NCBI GenBank assembly: GCA_903878115.1 | Contig: CAIRGO010000026.1 | Location: 1 to 33,301 of the forward strand | DNA length: 33,301 bases | Reading direction: 5' to 3' | Source: Akkermansiaceae bacterium | GTDB taxonomy: Bacteria; Verrucomicrobiota; Verrucomicrobiia; Verrucomicrobiales; Akkermansiaceae | Part shown: positions 6,990 through 14,709 of the stretch, piece by piece | Numbering within the stretch: position 1 is the first letter of the stretch | How the letters are laid out: each line of letters begins with the position of its first letter | Notes under the pieces: model-generated | What the model saw: only the letters and a program-made list of their open reading frames with translations | Told to the model about the DNA's origin: nothing | Databases searched by the model: none | Made by a program: the position numbers and the translations under genes

Positions 6990-7418
6990 ATGAATCATCA
7001 GTTATGGTTAGAAGATGTGTTGAAAGAATTCCAGTGTCAGACCGGCACGATTCACCGAACTGCGCCTGACGGCCAGCATCTCAGTCTCGTTTTTCAAATC
7101 GGTGTTCCAGAAATATTGCTCGATAAAATTTCCTACATTCCCTTCGGAAAAGGAATTGCTGGAGCGGCCGCAGAAAAACGAGAGCCCATTGAGTTGTGCA
7201 ATCTGCAACAAGATCTCGGTGGCGTGGCGAGGCCTGACGCGCGAAAAACGAATGTCTCTGGCTCACTGGCTGTGCCGATCTTTTCCGCTGACAGCACGCG
7301 TGTGATCGGTGTGGTTGGTGTTGGCATGATGAGCGCGCATGATTTTACTTGTGAAGAGAAACTTCGATTGTCGCAAAAATCAATTGAGTTGCGCGAAGAA
7401 TTCGATACTCAGGGTTGA
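6990..7418 (+). CDS. GAF domain protein
   Basis: A 142-residue protein that is essentially one GAF domain. The diagnostic core is YIPFGKGIAGAAAEKREPIE, then SGSLAVPIF and VIGVVGVG. GAF domains bind small ligands, chromophores or nucleotides, or sense redox state. There is no attached output domain and no signal peptide. The start at 6990 follows from the domain boundary and from the promoter whose -10 box ends at 6980; the frame upstream would run through the promoter and LexA operator. No Shine-Dalgarno sequence. It is divergent from lexA. The ligand is unknown. Confidence 0.85.
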   Translation: MNHQLWLEDVLKEFQCQTGTIHRTAPDGQHLSLVFQIGVPEILLDKISYIPFGKGIAGAAAEKREPIELCNLQQDLGGVARPDARKTNVSGSLAVPIFSADSTRVIGVVGVGMMSAHDFTCEEKLRLSQKSIELREEFDTQG

Positions 7419-7442
7419 CCTTTACTGTAGTCCTGCTAGGCT
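7415..7442 (+). promoter_or_regulatory. Possible promoter of the KH/R3H gene
   Basis: TTGACC (7415-7420), 16-base spacer, TAGGCT (7437-7442), six bases before the ATG at 7449. The -35 match is good and the -10 match only fair. It overlaps the stop codon of the GAF gene. Confidence 0.4.
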
Positions 7443-7448
7443 TTTTGC

Positions 7449-7904
7449 ATGAAAGCCGAAGACGCTGCAAAAAAAGTTCTCGATACCATGCTCGGCCACC
7501 TAGGTTTTACCGCTACGATTGAGCTGGAACAAGAGGAAGAAGGACCGTGCCTACAAATCAACATGGCGCAGCCAGAGAGCATTATTGGCGACGATGGCGA
7601 TCGATTGGATGACCTTCAATATCTCGTTAACCGTTTGCTGCGCAAACACTACGAAGATGCACCACGCATCAAAGTGGACTGTGCACATTTTCGCAGAATA
7701 CAGGAGGAAAAATTAAAGGCTGAAATCAGTAGTCTTGCTGAGCGTGTGAAGGCGAATAATAAGCCGTTTCAAATGCGCCCGCTTAATGCTTACTATCGTC
7801 GCTTAGTTTATCAAGCTGTGCTTGCTCATCCTGAGATCGAAGCGCATTCTCCTGATGGCACATCGCGGCTGAAGCGCATCACTCTCTCGCTCAAATCAAA
7901 CTAA
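7449..7904 (+). CDS. Jag/KhpB-like KH-R3H protein with degenerate motifs
   Basis: A 151-residue protein with the domain order of Jag (SpoIIIJ-associated, KhpB): N-terminal Jag_N-like helix-strand, KH type II around residues 32-80, R3H around 95-148. Family members bind RNA and affect cell envelope growth. The KH GxxG loop is Gly47-Asp48-Asp49-Gly50 (IIGDDGDRLDDLQYLVNRL), where a basic residue is usual. The R3H signature Arg-x3-His is Arg117-x3-Tyr121 (RRLVY). Both nucleic-acid-binding hallmarks are therefore altered. The usual neighbours yidC and mnmE are absent. It is followed after 9 bases by the DoxX gene, so a small operon is likely. The homology call is firm; RNA-binding activity is doubtful. 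Confidence 0.85.
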   Translation: MKAEDAAKKVLDTMLGHLGFTATIELEQEEEGPCLQINMAQPESIIGDDGDRLDDLQYLVNRLLRKHYEDAPRIKVDCAHFRRIQEEKLKAEISSLAERVKANNKPFQMRPLNAYYRRLVYQAVLAHPEIEAHSPDGTSRLKRITLSLKSN

Positions 7905-7913
7905 CAAAACGAT

Positions 7914-8363
7914 ATGAAAAGATTGTTCTTTAACAATGGCACTTCAGAAAACGTTGCTTCACTTGGCGTGTTGGTTTTGCGTCTTAGTATCGGGTTGATG
8001 ATGATTCTCGGTCACGGCTGGGGGAAATTCCAAACCTTCGCTGATTCCGAAGGTAAATTTCCGGTGCCAAATATTTGGATGCTGGGATGGATGAATAATA
8101 CCACTAGTTTGATCGCTACGATTTTTGCGGAAGTGGTTTGCTGCGCGTTGATCGTGATTGGTCTAGCTACTCGACCAGCTGCTGCGGTGCTGGCATTTAC
8201 GATGACCATCGCAGCGTTTGTCGTGCTGCGTGATAAACCATTCGCTATGAAGGAAATGGCGATTCTCTATCTCATTCCTGCCGTGGTAATCTTGATTATG
8301 GGCGCTGGAAAATATTCTTTTGATGCTGCGATCTCAATCGAAAAGAAAAGAATGTTTCGTTAG
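7914..8363 (+). CDS. DoxX family membrane protein
   Basis: A 149-residue integral membrane protein with four hydrophobic helices (about residues 18-36, 62-80, 83-100, 112-130). The first helix carries the DoxX-type LRLSIGLMMILGHGWGKF segment and the second ends in GLATRPAA, as in the family. DoxX proteins are linked to redox metabolism or small-molecule handling in the inner membrane, with no settled activity. It sits between the Jag-like gene (9-base gap) and the thioesterase gene (22-base gap), probably cotranscribed. No Shine-Dalgarno sequence. Confidence 0.88.
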   Translation: MKRLFFNNGTSENVASLGVLVLRLSIGLMMILGHGWGKFQTFADSEGKFPVPNIWMLGWMNNTTSLIATIFAEVVCCALIVIGLATRPAAAVLAFTMTIAAFVVLRDKPFAMKEMAILYLIPAVVILIMGAGKYSFDAAISIEKKRMFR

Positions 8364-8385
8364 ATTTTTCTAACACGATAAATTC

Positions 8386-8733
8386 ATGCAAACCCAACGC
8401 CTTGTCCTGCCAGCCGATTTGAATCAGTATGGTTTTCTGTTTGGTGGTCGCATGCTTTCATGGGTCGATGAGGCATCATGGATCGCTGCCAGCTTGGATT
8501 TTCCTCAATGTCGATTCGTCACCATCGCCATGGATCAGGTGCAGTTTCATCACAGCGTGCGTGAAGGTACGATTCTCACCATCGAGTCCACACGCATCAG
8601 CACGGGTCGGACCTCTGTTACCTACCAAGTGATTGTGAATGATACCAAACACGCTGCCGCTAACCCGTTGTTTGCCACGCGCGTCACCTTCGTCAATGTC
8701 GACGAAGCAGGAGAAAAATCGCCACTGTGCTAA
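8386..8733 (+). CDS. Acyl-CoA thioesterase, hotdog fold
   Basis: A 115-residue single hotdog domain of the YciA/BFIT type. The hallmark NQYGFLFGGRMLSWVDEA provides the long central helix with its catalytic-region Asn and Asp. It is followed by strands with VQFHHSVREGTILTIES and GRTSVTYQV. Such enzymes hydrolyse acyl-CoA to free acid and CoA in the cytosol; chain-length preference cannot be read from sequence. It is slightly short for the family (130-160 residues), lacking the C-terminal extension. It is the last gene of the plus-strand cluster and ends 15 bases before the convergent lyase gene. Confidence 0.88.
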   Translation: MQTQRLVLPADLNQYGFLFGGRMLSWVDEASWIAASLDFPQCRFVTIAMDQVQFHHSVREGTILTIESTRISTGRTSVTYQVIVNDTKHAAANPLFATRVTFVNVDEAGEKSPLC

Positions 8734-8748
8734 CTGTCAGTTTCGCGA

Positions 8749-10083
8749 TTATTTCCCTGATTCAAAAGCTCCAAAATCGGGAGCTTTACCATGAAAGGGC
8801 TGATGCAGATCGACACCATGATCAATCGCAGGATTTCCCGCTTTGAGACGCATCAGCGGGATTTCAGGCAACTCGCCATTCGCTTGGCGGCTTTTCATTA
8901 ACTCAGCATCATCGAGACTTTCGAAAAGATCATCGCGTAATTTCCATGACTGTGAAAAATAATCTTTCTTCACATCGCCGGATTCCATGTTGAGACTGGC
9001 GACTTCTCTACGACCTTTATAACCAAGATTATTTATCATCACATGATCATAGCCGGGCACATCAGCGGTATGTTCTTCGTTGCGACCTAACAGATTAAAA
9101 TTGACGCCATTCAGGTAGGCTGTGTTATGGATAAAATCGATGCCACCTGGCTGATGATTGGCGTAAAATCCTGAAGCTCTATTGCGCACTGCCAGCGATC
9201 TGCGAATGACGTGTCGTGGAATTTTGTTAGGTAATGTAATCTTGCTATCCACACCATAGCCACCGAGCTTAAAGCCATTGCCGTCACCACGTGCGATGAA
9301 TCCTTTTTCATAACCATTGTAAAATGCCCAACAATTTTCGATCAATACTGCTTCCCGGGTATTGATCAAATCAAACCCATCGTCGCTATTAAACCACGCA
9401 CGACATCCGCGAAAGATATTATTTACTGAGCCGCTTGGCACATGAAAGCCAAAGCCATCGACATTGCCGCCGCGTTTTGTTTCAGACGTGCAGTCGTAAT
9501 TCCGATAGGCATCGCAATTCAGCACCAAATTGTTAGACCCGCGACCTAACCAAAAACCAATCGCTTGCCCATCGTGCATTTGCAAGGTGTCATAAATATT
9601 ATGGCTACCCTCATTGTCGACACACACCGATTGTGTATGGCCAGTAATCGTTACTTGAACACCAATGATGGCAATATTTTTCAGGTGAATGTATGAGGCT
9701 GTTACATAAAAAGCATAGACGCGGAGTCCTACAGGTTTTACCTCGCTAAAATCGAAAATTGGATGTTCGTTTTGATAAGCCACATAGTGAATTAGTTTGT
9801 TAGGTTCGCCACTCTTGTGAAATGTGATCACCTGGGCACGACCACGCTGACACTGGGCAATTTGCGATTCGTTCATGCGGTAGGTGCCACCGCGAATAAA
9901 AATCGTGTCGCCCGGAATCGCCGTTTGCTGCGCTCGCATTATGCTAGCGAATGGTGCCGCGAACGAGCCTGCATTTTTATCATTGCCAGTAGTTGCGATG
10001 TAATATTCAGATGCGGGAAGCAATACAACCGTCAGCAAAAGTATGCAAACGCATAACGTTTGTGAAAGATAGTATCGAATCAT
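8749..10083 (-). CDS. Secreted PL9-type pectate lyase (beta-helix)
   Basis: A 444-residue protein with signal peptide MIRYYLSQTLCVCILLLTVV followed by LPASEYY. The N-terminus YYIATTGNDKNAGSFAAPFA is the opening found in right-handed beta-helix polysaccharide lyases. The core NVDGFGFH, CRAWFNSDDGFDLI and DGNGFKLGG matches family PL9: the aspartates bind calcium and the lysine of GFKLGG, 34 residues after the last Asp, fits the catalytic base. PL9 enzymes cleave polygalacturonate or rhamnogalacturonan by beta-elimination. It lies beside the secreted protein at 10181 and near GH10-like and TIM-barrel genes, a loose polysaccharide-use neighbourhood. Substrate is not certain. Confidence 0.87.
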   Translation of the reverse strand: MIRYYLSQTLCVCILLLTVVLLPASEYYIATTGNDKNAGSFAAPFASIMRAQQTAIPGDTIFIRGGTYRMNESQIAQCQRGRAQVITFHKSGEPNKLIHYVAYQNEHPIFDFSEVKPVGLRVYAFYVTASYIHLKNIAIIGVQVTITGHTQSVCVDNEGSHNIYDTLQMHDGQAIGFWLGRGSNNLVLNCDAYRNYDCTSETKRGGNVDGFGFHVPSGSVNNIFRGCRAWFNSDDGFDLINTREAVLIENCWAFYNGYEKGFIARGDGNGFKLGGYGVDSKITLPNKIPRHVIRRSLAVRNRASGFYANHQPGGIDFIHNTAYLNGVNFNLLGRNEEHTADVPGYDHVMINNLGYKGRREVASLNMESGDVKKDYFSQSWKLRDDLFESLDDAELMKSRQANGELPEIPLMRLKAGNPAIDHGVDLHQPFHGKAPDFGAFESGK

Positions 10084-10180
10084 ACACCCATAATCGACTC
10101 ACTTTAACCACCAAAGACGAGAATGAAATGCGTCATGTTTTTCATGAAAATGTTCTTGTTTACGGCTAACTAAACACATC

Positions 10181-11650
10181 TCACCGCATGCGCGGATTGC
10201 TGAGATCCAAACGGTAGAGCAACTGGTTGTAATCATAACGAGGAGTAGCATGGGTTTGTGGAGAAAATTCTTTGGTATAAGTGCCTTCGAAATAGATAAT
10301 GCGACCACCTTCGCGATCAAAAAACTCATGATGAATCGGATTGTAAAAACTATAGGCTGGATGCGAGGCGACTTTGATCGCAGTAGTCCATGGACCATCG
10401 ATCGCCTGGCTTTCAGCATACCAGACTTCCCCTAAAGGCGAGGGGTCGGACGCCTCACCCGCTTGCACGGTAATCATCACAAAACGTTTTCGCCATTCGT
10501 TCCACTGAATGCTCGCGCGATGTAGGTGAATCAACTTTCCTGTCGTCCGCTCTCTGACTTGGTAGCGCGCTTGTTCAGGTTTCATCAAACCATTTTCTAA
10601 CATCATCTTTTCCTCTGCTGCTGTGGTCGGTGGATCTTTGGATTGCCAAATCCACGTTGATGCAGCGGAATCAAAGCGCAGCATCTCATAGGCATCGGCA
10701 TCGCGTATGGCTTCGACGTTGGCGCGGACGCGCACCTGAGCGAATGGCGCAGTAAAATACCAATGATCTCCCGCCTTTGTCTTCGCGCGCACGGCATGTC
10801 CCATCGGCATGCGCCAATTTTCGTTTTTATCGCGCACTGCAAGTGGACGAAATTGCCCGGTCTCCGTTTGGTATTCAGCTACGCCTTTTTTATCTGCTGA
10901 CACCAAGCCCTGCTGACGTGAGTAACCCGAGAACAAACGCTCGCGCCCCTGCGCATCGGTCATCGCTAACAAGCCAAACATCCACACCGCGCCTGGCTCT
11001 GTCATCGGCATCATTTTCCGCAACTGCTGCGGTTGCCCCTTCTCTGTAAAATAATCATAAACGATGCCTTTCTCTGGATCCGCATCACGTGCCGTCCACG
11101 CACTGGTGGTGTGAAAATTTCCCAGTGGATAGCGAGCCACGGAAGTATCACCCCACAACCAGAATATTTTCCCTTGGAAAGGAACTGCTTGCACGGAATC
11201 TTGCCCTAGTAAACCAAGTTCACTGCCGTTAGGAAGAGGCGTTGCAAGACCTAATAAAGTACTGTCGCGATACAAGCCTTGGCCAGTCAGGCGTCCGACT
11301 CTTGTTGCAATCGTTGTTACCTGCACACGCAAGGTTGCCGTTTTTCCCGGAGTGGTACGTGCTCGAAAACAGGCATACCCAAAACCATCTTTGGCTAGCG
11401 TGATGCCCGGGCCACTGACCAACCAACTTACATCACGATCCATCAAACCTGGCTCCTGAAAAGCAATCCAGCCCGCATTGTCGGTCACCCAAGAAACTCC
11501 ATGTACCATTCGCAGCTCGACCAAAGGAATGCCGACACCAGTTTTTTCATCGACCACATGAATGCCAAATGGACGAGGAGCTGTATCATCCTCCGCCATC
11601 ACTGGAGACAATATACAAAGCGCGTAACATAGTCTGAGCCATCGTTTCAT
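10181..11650 (-). CDS. Secreted beta-propeller-like protein, unknown function
   Basis: A 489-residue exported protein with signal peptide MKRWLRLCYALCILSPVMAE. Residues of about 25-110 resemble a carboxypeptidase-regulatory/Ig-like domain (VDEKTGVGIPLVELRMV, TDNAGWIAF). The rest is rich in strands with Trp-containing segments such as FWLWGDTSVA, VWMFGLLAM, GEVWYAESQ and IIYFEGTY. That spacing suggests a five-bladed propeller of the GH43/DUF4185 kind, but no catalytic triad could be placed, so no enzyme activity is claimed. It neighbours the PL9-type lyase on the same strand (97-base gap) and may share its substrate. A TATAAT box ends eight bases before the ATG. Confidence 0.75.
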   Translation of the reverse strand: MKRWLRLCYALCILSPVMAEDDTAPRPFGIHVVDEKTGVGIPLVELRMVHGVSWVTDNAGWIAFQEPGLMDRDVSWLVSGPGITLAKDGFGYACFRARTTPGKTATLRVQVTTIATRVGRLTGQGLYRDSTLLGLATPLPNGSELGLLGQDSVQAVPFQGKIFWLWGDTSVARYPLGNFHTTSAWTARDADPEKGIVYDYFTEKGQPQQLRKMMPMTEPGAVWMFGLLAMTDAQGRERLFSGYSRQQGLVSADKKGVAEYQTETGQFRPLAVRDKNENWRMPMGHAVRAKTKAGDHWYFTAPFAQVRVRANVEAIRDADAYEMLRFDSAASTWIWQSKDPPTTAAEEKMMLENGLMKPEQARYQVRERTTGKLIHLHRASIQWNEWRKRFVMITVQAGEASDPSPLGEVWYAESQAIDGPWTTAIKVASHPAYSFYNPIHHEFFDREGGRIIYFEGTYTKEFSPQTHATPRYDYNQLLYRLDLSNPRMR

Positions 11651-11658
11651 TTCTTCAC

Positions 11659-11687
11659 ATTATAGAAAAAAACATTTCTGCCAAGAA
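11659..11687 (-). promoter_or_regulatory. Possible promoter of the propeller-like gene
   Basis: Perfect -10 TATAAT (11659-11664, minus strand) eight bases before ATG 11650. The -35 region is poor: TTCTTG at a 17-base spacing. If used, the transcript has no leader. Confidence 0.5.
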
Positions 11688-11728
11688 TCATTGTTGCTCA
11701 GGACTATGAAGCAGCCCAGTGATTGCAT

Positions 11729-11757
11729 AAAAAAAGCCCCGGCATGGCCGGGGCTTT
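11729..11757 (-). terminator. Intrinsic terminator of the autotransporter gene
   Basis: A perfect 11-base-pair stem (AAAGCCCCGGC with its complement) and 3-base loop, followed on the minus strand by a run of T, 29 bases after the stop codon. Confidence 0.93.
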
Positions 11758-11785
11758 GAGAGGTATGAGATGATCGCAGAGATCC

Positions 11786-14542
11786 TTAGAATGCCGCGTG
11801 CAAACCAAAGTTTACACCGTGGACATCTTCGGCATCGCTATCAAGCGCCAGTTCACCAAGGTAGCCAATATCACCTGACCAGACATCGCCGAACTGTTGA
11901 ATGATACCACCGCGGAGGATGATCGAATCTGCCGACAGAGCCAGCGGCTGAGCCACGTTGAACGAGCTGCCTTCGAAGGTAGCGGTGTAGCCGGTGGTTT
12001 CGCCCTCGAATTCATGCGCCCATTGAGCACTGATGTAAGGATGTGTTTTATCAAAGGTGAATTCAGCACGCACGCCTAACAAACTGCGGATGCTTTCCAT
12101 TTCATCTGCATTGAGGCTCATCGATGGTAGGTTTGGTCCAGGTGTGATTGTTGCTTGATCCATGTCAACGCTGGAGTATTCTACGCCAAAGGTAGGACCC
12201 CATTTGCAGCAACCTTTTTCCATCATGTAGGCACCTGAGAGCAAAGCTTGTAAACCTGAGCCTTCGGGCGTAAGTCCGATCACATCGCTTACTTCTGGGC
12301 AAAGACCAAACGTATCGCGATTACTTTCCGATTCAACCGAAGAAATGCCAACATATCCATTCCACTGCCAACCTGTGGTGGTGCCACTGGAGAAATACGC
12401 GCCATACGATAAGGCATCGAGATCGGCGTCAACATTGGTCAATCCGATGTCGCCATTGTTGTATTGGGAAACCAATACACCCACTGTCAAACCACCGATG
12501 TCTGTAGCTGCACCCAAAGTAAAGCGTGTGCCATCGCTGTTGTCGCCAGAGTTACCATTGAAGTTACCCCAGAAGTGATTATTTTCTTCAGAGATGCGCC
12601 CTACTGAATTTTGTTGTTCTACAATACGGTGAATTTCCCGCGAGCTTTGCAACGCGATTGCTTGCACTGGTATCAACGCATCAGGCTCGTAGGCATTCAT
12701 GACGCAGGCCACAGTGGTAGCATCGCTGTAATCAAGGAAGCCCAAGAAATCAGCTAAAACAGGGTTGCCAAGTGCCGAACCGACTTGTGTGTTGAGATTC
12801 TCGCCGAAAGAGACACCGAATGGACTTAAGCCTGTGACGGTATCATAGTTATGTATCACGCGTAGACCGATGTCAGTGCCGACCACAACCGAAGCGAGCG
12901 ACATAGTGGAACTGGTGAAAGCCCCAGTGCCGCTTGTTGCTTGTAGTCCACCATCCGCAGCATTGCTGTCGAAGAAGAATGAGGCAGATGTGTAGTTTCC
13001 TGTAAGTGTTCCTGTCGTATCAATAACGATTTTTGTGCCATTTTGTAATGGACCATCTTTGCTTGTTGGGGCTACGAGCATCGTGGCACCTGCAATAGAA
13101 GTATTGCCGCCAACATTGATTCTATCAATTGTGTCAGCTGTAGGATTGGTGTTTACGAGTAAACTTCCATTAGTCACCGTGAGGTTGCCGCTATTGCCAT
13201 TGCCGTCTTTGGCAAGAGTGAGGGTGCCCACAGCCGATGGTCCTGAACCAGCGGAAAGGTTGCCACCGTTCTGCACGATGTTTGCATCCCAGCTGCCCGT
13301 GCCACCAAATTCACCTGCCGTCAGTGTAACAGCGGTCTCAAGGAGCGTGCTAGGGTTTACATTGCCATTGAGGTAAAGTGAACCAGTAGTGTTGACGGAA
13401 ACGGTGTCGGTGACAGTAGTTCCGTTAACTACTGCAGCTCCTGAGCCCGTGCGAACAATGCTCTCAAATGCTTGAACGTTGCCAGTGATGGTCGAGGCAC
13501 CATTAATATTAAGCGTATCAACGCCTGCACCTCCGTCCACATTGCCTGTAACCAATGCCCCACCTTCGATGTTGAAGATGTCTGCGCCACCACCAAGAAT
13601 GGCAGCATTTCCGCCAGTACCTGTTAGAAAGCCAGCATTGATGTTGATGGTGTCAATTCCGCCAGCTGTCTCAAGGCCTGTAGCGCCACGAATGGTGCCT
13701 GTGCTGGTTACTGTATTTGTTGCGCCACCACTAATGATAATGCCGCGATCGCCTCCAATGATCGAGCCTAATGTATTGGTGATCGTGCCATCGGTAATGT
13801 CGATGCCGTCATCGGTGGTGCCAGTGATCGTACCGGTATTGGTGATGGAAGCAGTCGTTGTCGCATTGATGCCGTCAAGACGACCAGTGATGATGCTAGA
13901 GTTGGAAGTCACATTTAAACTTGCGCCAGCGAGAATGCCATTACCGTTGCCGCGGATTGTACCTGCGTTGCCGATGGTGGCGGAGGCTCCTGCGCTGATG
14001 CCATCGGATGCCGCACCCGTGAGGCCATCGATTAGGCCAGTCGCGGTATTGCTGATGTTGATGGTGGCAGTGCGAATCAGAATGGCGTCGTCAGTACCGG
14101 TGATCGTGCCGTTGTTGATGATCGATGCAGTGGCACCGCCGCTCATGTCGATGCCTTGCACTGTAGCACCTGTTCCGGCAATGGTATTACCTAGATTGTT
14201 ATTGATGATCGCAGAAAAACCAGTAACGCGGATGCCATCTAAAGCACCTCTGATGCTACCGTCATTGGTAATCGTATAGCCTGCTACAGTCGTGTTGATG
14301 CCGATCTGGGCAACAGCGTCACCAGTGAGAGCGACGCCTGTATTCACAGTAATCGTTGGTGTTAGATTTGTGCCGCCAGTCGCAGCTACGGTATTGGCAC
14401 CCGCATTGGCATTACCCGCAGGGATGTCAACGACGAGATCACCCGTAGCGGTGACCGCAATGGTGGCTGCTTGAATACTGATCGGCAGAAGCACGAGCGA
14501 GAGCATACTGCAAAGTATGGCATTGGTTTTATTTCTTTTCAT
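11786..14542 (-). CDS. Autotransporter (type V secretion) adhesin-like protein
   Basis: A 918-residue protein. Residues 1-25 are a signal peptide (LSLVLLPISIQA, then ATIAVTATG). Residues of about 30-380 hold irregular repeats of roughly 20-25 residues built on I-x-N-x-G-x-I-x-G (INNNLGNTIAGTG, IINNGTITGTDDAI, SITNTGTITG), typical of beta-helical passengers. A region with GNLTVTNGSLLVN (about 440-560) leads into a C-terminal beta-barrel of about 270 residues, with alternating hydrophobic strands and the terminal Phe of outer-membrane proteins. The passenger is low in charge and rich in Thr, Ile, Gly and Asn. Function is probably surface attachment or display. No Shine-Dalgarno sequence; a strong terminator follows. 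Confidence 0.9.
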   Translation of the reverse strand: MKRNKTNAILCSMLSLVLLPISIQAATIAVTATGDLVVDIPAGNANAGANTVAATGGTNLTPTITVNTGVALTGDAVAQIGINTTVAGYTITNDGSIRGALDGIRVTGFSAIINNNLGNTIAGTGATVQGIDMSGGATASIINNGTITGTDDAILIRTATINISNTATGLIDGLTGAASDGISAGASATIGNAGTIRGNGNGILAGASLNVTSNSSIITGRLDGINATTTASITNTGTITGTTDDGIDITDGTITNTLGSIIGGDRGIIISGGATNTVTSTGTIRGATGLETAGGIDTININAGFLTGTGGNAAILGGGADIFNIEGGALVTGNVDGGAGVDTLNINGASTITGNVQAFESIVRTGSGAAVVNGTTVTDTVSVNTTGSLYLNGNVNPSTLLETAVTLTAGEFGGTGSWDANIVQNGGNLSAGSGPSAVGTLTLAKDGNGNSGNLTVTNGSLLVNTNPTADTIDRINVGGNTSIAGATMLVAPTSKDGPLQNGTKIVIDTTGTLTGNYTSASFFFDSNAADGGLQATSGTGAFTSSTMSLASVVVGTDIGLRVIHNYDTVTGLSPFGVSFGENLNTQVGSALGNPVLADFLGFLDYSDATTVACVMNAYEPDALIPVQAIALQSSREIHRIVEQQNSVGRISEENNHFWGNFNGNSGDNSDGTRFTLGAATDIGGLTVGVLVSQYNNGDIGLTNVDADLDALSYGAYFSSGTTTGWQWNGYVGISSVESESNRDTFGLCPEVSDVIGLTPEGSGLQALLSGAYMMEKGCCKWGPTFGVEYSSVDMDQATITPGPNLPSMSLNADEMESIRSLLGVRAEFTFDKTHPYISAQWAHEFEGETTGYTATFEGSSFNVAQPLALSADSIILRGGIIQQFGDVWSGDIGYLGELALDSDAEDVHGVNFGLHAAF

Positions 14543-14658
14543 ATATATGGTTACGGTGTATTGAGAGTTGATTAATTGGGTGGCAAACGCAATGGCGTTT
14601 ACTGATAGGAAAACTAGGGAGTAAAAAATTCATCACAAGGAAAAAAATCAGATTCCAC

Positions 14659-14690
14659 AAAAAAAGCATGGGCTGGTGGGCCCATGCTTT
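14659..14690 (-). terminator. Intrinsic terminator of the cytochrome gene
   Basis: An 11-base-pair stem (AAAGCATGGGC with its complement), 6-base loop, and a T-run on the minus strand, 19 bases after the stop codon. Confidence 0.92.
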
Positions 14691-14709
14691 GGAAGATAAT
14701 CAGGCCTTC

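Noticed and set aside
10099-10419. 106-residue minus-strand open frame overlapping the end of the propeller-like gene
   Set aside because: Out of frame with a longer gene that has a signal peptide and coherent composition.
13479-14279. 266-residue plus-strand open frame antisense to the autotransporter
   Set aside because: Its Pro/Val/Met-rich, low-complexity translation mirrors the repeats of the autotransporter on the other strand; no start signal or domain.
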